Positions 26,584 to 33,526 of a stretch of 42,591 nucleotides of DNA are shown piece by piece (positions within the stretch are counted from its first letter, which is position 1; every line of letters begins with the position of its first letter). The notes beneath the pieces were generated by a model. That model was not told where the DNA came from. It ran no database searches and saw only the letters and a list, made by a program, of their open reading frames with translations. Source of the DNA: Bacteroides sp. CAG:144 (GTDB lineage Bacteria; Bacteroidota; Bacteroidia; Bacteroidales; UBA11471); contig HF999684.1 of NCBI GenBank assembly GCA_000434215.1, forward strand, positions 1 through 42,591. The letters are read 5' to 3'. The position numbers and the translations under genes were made by a program.

Positions 26584-26695
26584 CAACGTCAATTCACAAA
26601 AAGAAATTACAATTCGGGAAGTCTTTACGATTCAGAAGTACAATAAACCGCATTTTTGTCATTGGCAGAATTATACACATTTCAAAACCGCACAA

Positions 26696-27928
26696 ATGAA
26701 AAAATTGCATCATACCTTTTTCCTCCTTTGCGGAATAGTAGCCGCATTTTCGACGACAAGTTGCATCAAAGACGAAAAAGCCAACGTAGAATGCGACATC
26801 GAAAACATTGTCGTCGCACAAGAAGACCTCATCACATATACCAAGATAGACCGAGACCGGGCCATTGTCTCGCTGAAACGGAAATCGGTAAATTTCGAAA
26901 GTGAAATAAATCCTACATACATCGTATCTGATGGGGCTACGTACACCATAGAAAACGAAACCGATAAAGATGCCGTACATATCGAGTACGTGAAAGTAAC
27001 TTCGGAAGACAAACAATACAGCAAGACCTATACGGTATTATTCACCCCGACCGAAATACCGGCTCACTTCGGATTTGAATATTGGGCTGTCGACGGCAAA
27101 TACGAAAAGTCTTACGAACACGGCATGACCATAACCAACGACGACGGGACATCGGAACATTATCCCGAGATCGACCTCTATCTTTGGGATAGCGGCAACC
27201 TCGGCTTTTCGGCCGTCGCCAGCGGAAAAGGGCCGAAAGAGTACCCGACATTTTCGACCGACGATGCTTACAGCGGCAGCAAAGCCGCCAAACTCGTTAC
27301 CCGTAAGACCGGTACGTTAGGTGCGACTCTCAACAAACCCATCGCCGCAGGGAATATTTTTCTCGGAGAATTTTCGGGCAAAGGTATTAACTTGATGGCA
27401 GAACCTTTGAAAGCGACCCGCTTCGGCTATCCTTACGACAAGATACCGACTTCGTTCGATGTCTATTTCAAATACAAACGAGGCACTTACGCCCATACCG
27501 GCGAAGTATTCACGACTCGCGAAGGAACTCCCGACTTCTGCGCCATCTATGCCGTTTTCTTCGACAATGTAATAGCCAAAGAAGAAAATCCGCTCAACAT
27601 ACCCACTCTCGACGGCTCTAACGTATTCACCAGTTCATCGATTATCGCCATTGCCAATCTGCACACATGCGATAATGAAGAATACCGGAAGTGGGAAGGC
27701 GGAACCAACGGTGAATGGAAATTCATCAATATACCTTTCAAAGGCCAAAAAGAAGGTGTTGATTACCGTACTCTTATCGATCCCGAACGACTGAAAAAAC
27801 AAGAATACAGTTTAGCGATCGTATGCTGTTCGAGCTATTACGGCGACTTTTTCGAAGGTGCCATCGACAGTGAGTTAACAATCGACGACTTCACGATTCA
27901 TTACGAAGACGTCCCTGTACAGCCATAA
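26696..27928 (+). CDS. PCMD-domain lipoprotein
   Basis: A 410-residue lipoprotein with signal ending TTSC (Cys23). Residues ~25-125 look like an Ig-type N-terminal domain (SEINPTYIVSDGATYTI). Residues ~140-405 fit the PCMD domain, a beta-sandwich thought to bind or act on carbohydrate, with the typical YPEIDLYLWDSGNLGFS, YSGSKAAKLVTR-like segment and TIDDFTIHYE at the end. I use ATG 26696; the frame runs back to 26384 across the prs terminator and promoter, so the upstream ATGs are excluded. It is 11 bp from the barrel gene. No enzyme activity is established for the family that I know of. Confidence 0.85.
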   Translation: MKKLHHTFFLLCGIVAAFSTTSCIKDEKANVECDIENIVVAQEDLITYTKIDRDRAIVSLKRKSVNFESEINPTYIVSDGATYTIENETDKDAVHIEYVKVTSEDKQYSKTYTVLFTPTEIPAHFGFEYWAVDGKYEKSYEHGMTITNDDGTSEHYPEIDLYLWDSGNLGFSAVASGKGPKEYPTFSTDDAYSGSKAAKLVTRKTGTLGATLNKPIAAGNIFLGEFSGKGINLMAEPLKATRFGYPYDKIPTSFDVYFKYKRGTYAHTGEVFTTREGTPDFCAIYAVFFDNVIAKEENPLNIPTLDGSNVFTSSSIIAIANLHTCDNEEYRKWEGGTNGEWKFINIPFKGQKEGVDYRTLIDPERLKKQEYSLAIVCCSSYYGDFFEGAIDSELTIDDFTIHYEDVPVQP

Positions 27929-27939
27929 TCAAAAGATCT

Positions 27940-28725
27940 ATGAAAAAACAATTTCTGTATATATTTCTCGCCGTATTCTCCATTGGGATTCCGGCACAAG
28001 CGATTACCAACCAAGACGTTGAAGAGGCTGCAACCTTAGCCGAAAAATACCAACAGCACAAGAAAGCCAAAGTATACGAATTCAGTGTAAAGGCAGGATT
28101 CAATATCGGGGGTACATCACCTATGGGACTACCGGCCGAAATAAGGCAAATCAACTCTTTCAGTCCCACACTGTCCCTATCGATCGGAGGCGATGTCATA
28201 CGCTGGTTCTCGCCCAAATGGGGTGTCAACTTGGGGCTGCGCTTCGAGACAAAAGGTATGGAAACCGATGCTTCGGTAAAAAACTATGTCATCAAACTGC
28301 TGAATGACGGGAGCTATATCGAGGGTATCTATACCGGTGATGTCGTAACCAAAGTCAATAACCAATATCTGACGCTGCCCATTCAAGCCGCATACAAGGC
28401 CGGGAGCAGATGGAATCTGAAAGCCGGTGTATATGTATCGTTCCTGCTCCGGGGAAATTTCGACGGAGAAGCCAAAAACGGATATATGCGCACACACCCG
28501 ACCGAGCCGAAACTCGAAACAGATGCACCCTATGATTTTTCGGCCGATACGAAACAATTCGACTGGGGACTCGACTTGGGTGCAGAATTCGTCGCCTACA
28601 AACATCTCTCCATTTATGCCGATCTGACATGGGGACTTACTCCAATTTTTCCGAACGACTTTACGGCCGTCGGGTTCAAAATGTATAACGTCTACCTCAA
28701 TATCGGTTTCGCCTACGTTTTTTAA
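27940..28725 (+). CDS. Outer-membrane beta-barrel (PorT-like) protein
   Basis: A 261-residue protein with a signal peptide (cut after AQA, residue ~21), a short helical segment rich in charged residues, and then alternating beta strands such as YEFSVKAGFNIGG, WGVNLGLRFETKGM and WNLKAGVYVSFLL. It ends in aromatic strands and a terminal Phe (NIGFAYVF), the usual signal for outer-membrane insertion. It resembles the small OMP_b-brl_2/PorT-like barrels. The gene follows the PCMD lipoprotein by 11 bp, so the two may form one surface unit. Confidence 0.85.
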   Translation: MKKQFLYIFLAVFSIGIPAQAITNQDVEEAATLAEKYQQHKKAKVYEFSVKAGFNIGGTSPMGLPAEIRQINSFSPTLSLSIGGDVIRWFSPKWGVNLGLRFETKGMETDASVKNYVIKLLNDGSYIEGIYTGDVVTKVNNQYLTLPIQAAYKAGSRWNLKAGVYVSFLLRGNFDGEAKNGYMRTHPTEPKLETDAPYDFSADTKQFDWGLDLGAEFVAYKHLSIYADLTWGLTPIFPNDFTAVGFKMYNVYLNIGFAYVF

Positions 28726-28748
28726 AAAATAAGAATCCCTCATTTCAC

Positions 28749-29918
28749 TTATCGGCGGTCATCGGGATAAAGCAAATATTTGTTTCGCAACTCCTTGTAG
28801 GCCGCCAAATCTTTTTGCCATGAGACTCGTATATCGGCTTCGCTTTTCCCGTCGATAATCTCGTGGCGTACCCGGCTGCTCCCCATTAATTTATCGAAAA
28901 ACGAAGGGCTGGAAAAAAATTCGGCTCCCTTCCCCGACCGATGGAAAAATTGCAACAAATACTTCAAAGACAAACCCTCGGGCGGGACGGAATCGCGTAG
29001 GTCTATCCCATAACACAATTTACCGCATTGTAACGGATTCTTATCATATCCGGGTAAAGATACGGGCTTGAATAGAAAAGTCCCGTATGTCGAATCGGGA
29101 TAACCGACCACTTGAAAAGGCATATAAGTACCCCGACCTACACTCACCCGTGTAGCCTCGAAAAAGCACAATGAAGGATAGAATCGTATCGCCGTATCGT
29201 TCGGCAGATTGGGCGACGGTTTCACCGGCAATGAATACCGATCGCCATGCCGCCACCCGAGAAGAGGAATAACTGTCAGATCGAGCCGGGCCGTGCTACC
29301 CCAATCTTCCCCCTTTATCATACAGGCCAGCCCCCCCACCGTAAGACCATGCAAGACAGGTAGAGGTAAAATACCTACAAACGAACGTAACGAATCTTCA
29401 AGCACCGGACCATCGACATAATCGCAAGGATTCGGCCGGTCGAGGACCCACATGGATACACCCTGCTCGGCACATCCCTGCATGAGATAATACATGGTGG
29501 AAATATAGGTATAAAAACGAGCACCGACATCCTGAATGTCGAAAATCAAGACATCGATATCTTTCAGCTGTCGGCCCGAAGGTTTCTTATTCATACCATA
29601 CAGCGAATAGATCGGCAATCCGGTACGCGCATCTCTACTATCCGACAATATTTCTCCGGCATCGGCCGTCCCCCTCAAACCATGTTCGGGAGCAAAAAGC
29701 GCGACAACATTTATCCCCCGGGCCAGAAGCGTATCGACAAGATGCACCGAAGAAGCCGACAACAAAGATGTTTGATTTACCGCCAGCGCAACCCGACACC
29801 CATCGAGATCGGCCAACCACTCTTCGAGACGATCGGCTCCTACTTGCACTTTACCGTCGGACATAACAGGCATGTAAACGATCCAACACAAAATCACAGA
29901 CAAAACAAAGACTTTCAT
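28749..29918 (-). CDS. Exo-beta-N-acetylmuramidase NamZ family (DUF1343)
   Basis: A 389-residue protein with an N-terminal signal segment (residues 1-~20). NamZ-family (GH171) enzymes remove terminal MurNAc from peptidoglycan fragments. Conserved features are ALAVNQTSLL, FAPEHGLRGTADAGE with the likely catalytic Glu of PEHG, DVLIFDIQDVGARFYTYIST, WVLDRPNPC and RVSVGRGTYMPFQ. It probably acts in the periplasm in cell-wall recycling. It is convergent with the barrel gene (23-bp gap) and stands alone. Confidence 0.93.
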   Translation of the reverse strand: MKVFVLSVILCWIVYMPVMSDGKVQVGADRLEEWLADLDGCRVALAVNQTSLLSASSVHLVDTLLARGINVVALFAPEHGLRGTADAGEILSDSRDARTGLPIYSLYGMNKKPSGRQLKDIDVLIFDIQDVGARFYTYISTMYYLMQGCAEQGVSMWVLDRPNPCDYVDGPVLEDSLRSFVGILPLPVLHGLTVGGLACMIKGEDWGSTARLDLTVIPLLGWRHGDRYSLPVKPSPNLPNDTAIRFYPSLCFFEATRVSVGRGTYMPFQVVGYPDSTYGTFLFKPVSLPGYDKNPLQCGKLCYGIDLRDSVPPEGLSLKYLLQFFHRSGKGAEFFSSPSFFDKLMGSSRVRHEIIDGKSEADIRVSWQKDLAAYKELRNKYLLYPDDRR

Positions 29919-30040
29919 CGTACAGAATTTATATCGCCATAAAGGTAAAAAGAAAACAAGATTTCGTCCTCATCTTATCGAACAAATAGATAAAACCACA
30001 AGTAAAACATATAAAAGGATTACGATTCCGATAAATTTAT

Positions 30041-30048
30041 TATCTTTG
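30041..30048 (+). promoter_or_regulatory. -7 box for the small secreted protein gene
   Basis: TATCTTTG is a perfect TAnnTTTG, with a leader of roughly 55-65 nt to the candidate starts at 30111 and 30120. No -33 TTTG is visible. Confidence 0.55.
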
Positions 30049-30110
30049 GCAATAAGCCACAACCGATACGCGGCATGTGATTTTATATCGTTTTGCCGAT
30101 TACCGATAAT

Positions 30111-30599
30111 ATGGATATTATGAAACTCACGCTTGCCTTTTCCATCATATTTTTCTACGGGACGACGGTATGCGCCCTGAGTCAGGAACAATCGCCATCG
30201 ATTCCCGCAAATCAGGAAACAATACCTAACGGACGGAAATATGTCCCCAAACAAGAAATCCCCTTCGAGCAAGCCATTATGGTATTGGGCTTTGAAAAAA
30301 CCTTATCATCGAAAAAAGAATCGCTTCTCATACAAAACCGCACGCAAGAAACAGTTACCCGCATAAAACTGCGTATCGTGTATAAAACGCCTCAAAACGA
30401 AATGCTCGACTACCGCGAAATTTTTCTGGACAAAGAAATTTTACCCGGCATGACTAAAAAATTCTCAATCGACAGTTTCGACGAAAATCGCCAATATTAC
30501 TATTATATGACCCCGCCGACCGGAAAAAGTATAGAATCGAGTTATCCATTTAAAATCACATTTACACTACTGCGATACGATATAGCCATAACCCGATAA
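30111..30599 (+). CDS. Small secreted protein with FxLYD-like fold
   Basis: A 162-residue protein of unknown function. It has a signal peptide (hydrophobic residues ~5-20, likely cut after VCA). Residues ~60-155 look like one beta-sandwich domain: LLIQNRTQETVTRIKLRIVY, then LDYREIFLDKEILPGMTKKF, then QYYYYMTPPTGK. The pattern of a tissue-like strand pair followed by an induced turn and a YYYY strand recalls FxLYD-type domains common in Bacteroidales proteins. The start may be ATG 30111 or ATG 30120; both leave a usable signal peptide. It is a monocistronic unit between NamZ and Hsp20. Confidence 0.75.
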   Translation: MDIMKLTLAFSIIFFYGTTVCALSQEQSPSIPANQETIPNGRKYVPKQEIPFEQAIMVLGFEKTLSSKKESLLIQNRTQETVTRIKLRIVYKTPQNEMLDYREIFLDKEILPGMTKKFSIDSFDENRQYYYYMTPPTGKSIESSYPFKITFTLLRYDIAITR

Positions 30600-30749
30600 G
30601 TGCCTGGTATGTCAATAAGAGGTTAGACTATTTTAACAAGGTTTACCGCACATGCGACAAACATTCCTCCCACTACATTGTTCTTATAAATAGCGAGACA
30701 GAGAAACTCCGTATCGTTAATAATCAATCAATTGTTTCACCAATTTTTC

Positions 30750-30755
30750 AGGAGG
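30750..30755 (+). promoter_or_regulatory. Strong Shine-Dalgarno site of hsp20
   Basis: AGGAGG lies 8 nt before ATG 30764. This is a full-strength ribosome binding site, while nearly all other genes in the window have none or a weak one, as is usual in Bacteroidetes. Confidence 0.75.
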
Positions 30756-30763
30756 AAAATAAC

Positions 30764-31192
30764 ATGACACCTACCAAACAGCAAACACAAAGTTGGTTGC
30801 CGTCGATCTTCAATGACTTCTTCGGCAACGAGTGGATAACCAAAAACCGTTCGACCGTACCCGCCGTCAACATCATGGAAGACGAAAAGCGTTACACCGT
30901 AGAAGTAGCCGTTCCGGGATTAAAAAAGGAAGATATAAACGTACGCATCGACGATAATAGCCATCTGATTATTACGGTCGACACAAAAAAAGAGAAAGAA
31001 GAAGAGACTCAAAAAGGGAAATATATCCGTCGTGAATTTTCCTGCTCCCAATTCCGTCAAACTCTTTTACTGCCCGAAAATATCGATGAAGAAGAAATCG
31101 AGGCCAAACAAGAAAACGGACTGCTTACCATACACATTCCCAAAAAGAAAACGGTAGAGAACACGGAACCTAAAAAAATACAAATCAAATAA
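30764..31192 (+). CDS. Hsp20/alpha-crystallin small heat-shock protein
   Basis: A 142-residue ATP-independent chaperone that holds unfolding proteins in the cytoplasm. The N-terminal arm contains WLPSIFNDFFGNEW; the alpha-crystallin domain runs from about residue 35 to 130 with VEVAVPGLKKEDINVRI, FSCSQFRQTLLLPENID and ENGLLTIHIPKK. The C-terminal tail IQIK is the IxI-type motif used in oligomer assembly. It has an AGGAGG ribosome site and a clear terminator. No TAnnTTTG promoter is seen in the 164 bp upstream, which fits stress control by another route. Confidence 0.95.
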   Translation: MTPTKQQTQSWLPSIFNDFFGNEWITKNRSTVPAVNIMEDEKRYTVEVAVPGLKKEDINVRIDDNSHLIITVDTKKEKEEETQKGKYIRREFSCSQFRQTLLLPENIDEEEIEAKQENGLLTIHIPKKKTVENTEPKKIQIK

Positions 31193-31211
31193 TGTTCGAG
31201 GTTATCAAGGG

Positions 31212-31248
31212 AAAGGGTGCTTTCAAAATGAAAGTACCCTTTTATATT
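31212..31248 (+). terminator. hsp20 terminator
   Basis: AAAGGGTGCTTTC (31212-31224) pairs with GAAAGTACCCTTT (31230-31242), with one G-U pair and a 5-nt loop, followed by T-rich DNA. It abuts the stop codon of the convergent glycosyltransferase gene. Confidence 0.8.
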
Positions 31249-32444
31249 TTCATACGACACCATGTATAATTTTCTTCCTTGCGTCGGCGGGCCGAAAAGT
31301 AATAGTACAAATCCACCCACGGACGCGACCACTCATATAGCAAGACCTTCATGCCGAGAAGTGGCATATCCATCGTCCGTGCAAGGCGTTTATAAACCCA
31401 TGTCTGCATGATTCCCCGCCACAACAACAGCAAAAGTACCGCCCCCCATACCGCAGGATACGACGGTTGTATCACCGACATGGCAACCAATGCCGCATAA
31501 AAAAGATATACCGACAGTTGTTCGAATGCAAACAAATATCGACGACTATGGCGAAGATATGGTGCCGTAAAACAATAACGCAATTTCGACATACGCCACA
31601 ATGAAATAAAATCATCGGTACATACATCGACCCGGCTCTCGGGAGAAATTTCCACCCGGGTATTTTGGGGCGTAGCCACTTCATTGATAAATAAATCGTC
31701 ATCGCCATAACGGAGATTCAAAGTACGGGAAAAACCTTTATGTCCGAAAAAAAGCGATTTTCGATACACGACATTCGTTCCCTCTCCCATATACGGATTG
31801 CCGCACAATGCACAAGACAAATAACGCAATGAAAAAAGCATGCGGTCATAAGCGGCATAACAAGCACCACGGGAAGAAGACATATCAAATCGCGTGTAAC
31901 CCAAAACAATATCGACCCCATCGGAGAAGTGGCACATCATATTTCTCAACCAATATCGAGATGACGGGAGACATGTCGCATCGAGAACAACGACATAATC
32001 GTTTCTGACAGCTTTGAATCCCAATGTTATAGCCAATTTCCTACGACTCAATGCACAAGCATCGGAAGGGACATAGGTGGAATAAAGACGGGGATACCGC
32101 TCTGCATACAGATTCAAAATATCCCGAGTTTCATCGGTAGAAGCATCATCGACCACCACGACCTCGAAATCGGGATAATCTTGTTTGAAAAGTTCGGGCA
32201 AATTACGACGTAACGATACCGCATTCTCACAAGCATATACAATAAGAGAAACAGGCGGTAAAAATTCCTTTTTCCGAGTTTCGCTTTTCTCTGCATTTTT
32301 GCGACAGAACCGATACACCCTAAGGTAATACTTTACATCGATATAAGCGAGAAAAAGCAGCAAAGCGACGGCAACAGCGCCACAAACAATCACAGATACG
32401 GCAAGAGGTTGAGACAATAAACGTATAAAAGATTCAGAACTCAT
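31242..32444 (-). CDS. Membrane glycosyltransferase, GT2 family
   Basis: A 400-residue protein with one N-terminal membrane helix (residues ~13-36) and two or three near the C terminus (~315-365). The catalytic GT-A domain has PPVSLIVYACENAVSLRRNL, VVVVDDASTDETRDIL, the metal-site VVLDATCLP and a GDDDLFINE base region. It resembles processive or membrane-bound GT2 enzymes that act on lipid-linked or envelope glycans. The start is ATG 32444, just after a full promoter; the frame to 32588 would overlap that promoter. It is divergent from wza, so it may serve the same polysaccharide. Confidence 0.88.
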   Translation of the reverse strand: MSSESFIRLLSQPLAVSVIVCGAVAVALLLFLAYIDVKYYLRVYRFCRKNAEKSETRKKEFLPPVSLIVYACENAVSLRRNLPELFKQDYPDFEVVVVDDASTDETRDILNLYAERYPRLYSTYVPSDACALSRRKLAITLGFKAVRNDYVVVLDATCLPSSRYWLRNMMCHFSDGVDIVLGYTRFDMSSSRGACYAAYDRMLFSLRYLSCALCGNPYMGEGTNVVYRKSLFFGHKGFSRTLNLRYGDDDLFINEVATPQNTRVEISPESRVDVCTDDFISLWRMSKLRYCFTAPYLRHSRRYLFAFEQLSVYLFYAALVAMSVIQPSYPAVWGAVLLLLLWRGIMQTWVYKRLARTMDMPLLGMKVLLYEWSRPWVDLYYYFSARRRKEENYTWCRMKI

Positions 32445-32466
32445 ATCAATCGCATTTAACGCGACA

Positions 32467-32498
32467 CAAAAATAGGCAATCTCCGTGAAGCGCCCAAA
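32467..32498 (-). promoter_or_regulatory. Promoter of the GT2 gene
   Basis: On the minus strand TTTG (32498-32495) is followed after exactly 20 bp by TATTTTTG (32474-32467). Both elements are perfect. The leader is about 15-20 nt. Confidence 0.78.
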
Positions 32499-32631
32499 TG
32501 GAACAGCCGTTTTAAATCCCCTCCCCCAAAAGATCAATAAACAAAAAAACGAGACACCCATACGAGAACAACATAGGTTTACTGCCACAACAAAAACAGA
32601 TAAAAGCCGTTATCAAATATAAGAGTTATAT

Positions 32632-32663
32632 TTTGCAGATAATGCACAAAGAGGTTATATTTG
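32632..32663 (+). promoter_or_regulatory. Promoter of the capsule operon (wza-wzc...)
   Basis: TTTG at 32632-32635 and TATATTTG at 32656-32663 are 20 bp apart and both perfect. Each is embedded in a near-identical GTTATATTT(T)GCAG block (32625-32638 and 32654-32666). Transcription would start near 32670, about 25 nt before ATG 32695, which rules out the upstream TTG start. Confidence 0.8.
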
Positions 32664-32694
32664 CAGCTTGAATATAGAAAAACACTACCGCTTC

Positions 32695-33498
32695 ATGAAG
32701 AAAAAAGCCACATTTGCACTGCTGATACTTTCGGCTATTATTTTTCACTCGTGTAAATCATATAAGGACATCGCCTATGTACAAGGCTTGGAGTCGGGCG
32801 ACATCGTCCCCTTGACCGAAAAAATCGCCACAACCATCAATACCAACGATGCATTGCTCATCACCGTATCGGCAGCCAATCCCGAAGCCGTCGCCGCCTA
32901 CAATCCTCCTGTAACAAATTCCCTGAAACCGGGAGAAACCATGTTGTCGTCAAACCCATCGTTACAAAATTATCTTGTCGACCCCGATGGATATATCGAC
33001 TTCCCTTCTTTGGGTCGTATCAAAGCTGCGGGACTTACTCGTTCCCAACTCGAACAATACATAAAAAAAGAATTGGAACCAATGGTAACCGACCCTATCG
33101 TGAAAGTCCAAATATTGACCAATAATATCACCGTACTGGGGGAAGTAACCGCTCCGGGAACATTCGAGATACCCAACGAACGACTCTCTTTGTTCGAAGC
33201 CTTAGGGCTGGCCAAAGACCTCACCATCTATGCCCGCCGCGATAATATTCTCATCACCCGGGAAACCGAAGACGGGAAACTGATGAGTATGCGGGTAGAC
33301 CTTACAAAACCCGATGTATTTTCATCGCCGGGATTTTACCTCCAAAAAGGCGATGTCGTGTATGTGGAACCCAATGACTATCGTAAGTCCAACTCAAGCT
33401 ACAATAGTAACAAACAGTTCAACGTCTCTATGATATCGACTATCATCAGCGGTGTCTCTGTTATCGCATCTCTTATCATTGCATTATTCGTTAAGTAA
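32695..33498 (+). CDS. wza: Wza-type polysaccharide export lipoprotein
   Basis: A 267-residue lipoprotein with signal ending FHSC (Cys20). The export domain begins at SYKDIAYVQGL and includes INTNDALLITVSAANPEAV and LVDPDGYIDFPSLGRIKAAG; an SLBB-type segment follows (ITVLGEVTAPGTFEIPNERL). It ends in a hydrophobic helix, ISGVSVIASLIIALFV, usual in Bacteroidetes Wza proteins. Wza forms the outer-membrane exit channel for capsule or exopolysaccharide. ATG 32695 is chosen from the promoter position and the signal peptide. wzc follows after 28 bp. Confidence 0.92.
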   Translation: MKKKATFALLILSAIIFHSCKSYKDIAYVQGLESGDIVPLTEKIATTINTNDALLITVSAANPEAVAAYNPPVTNSLKPGETMLSSNPSLQNYLVDPDGYIDFPSLGRIKAAGLTRSQLEQYIKKELEPMVTDPIVKVQILTNNITVLGEVTAPGTFEIPNERLSLFEALGLAKDLTIYARRDNILITRETEDGKLMSMRVDLTKPDVFSSPGFYLQKGDVVYVEPNDYRKSNSSYNSNKQFNVSMISTIISGVSVIASLIIALFVK

Positions 33499-33526
33499 TT
33501 ACAGCACAATAGTCCAAGATATACGC

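Noticed and set aside
29970..30272. 100-codon minus-strand frame before NamZ
   Set aside because: It is antisense to the signal-peptide gene at 30111 and has no promoter box on its strand.
32668..32694. TTG start nine codons upstream of wza
   Set aside because: It falls at the predicted transcription start, and ATG 32695 begins a standard lipoprotein signal.
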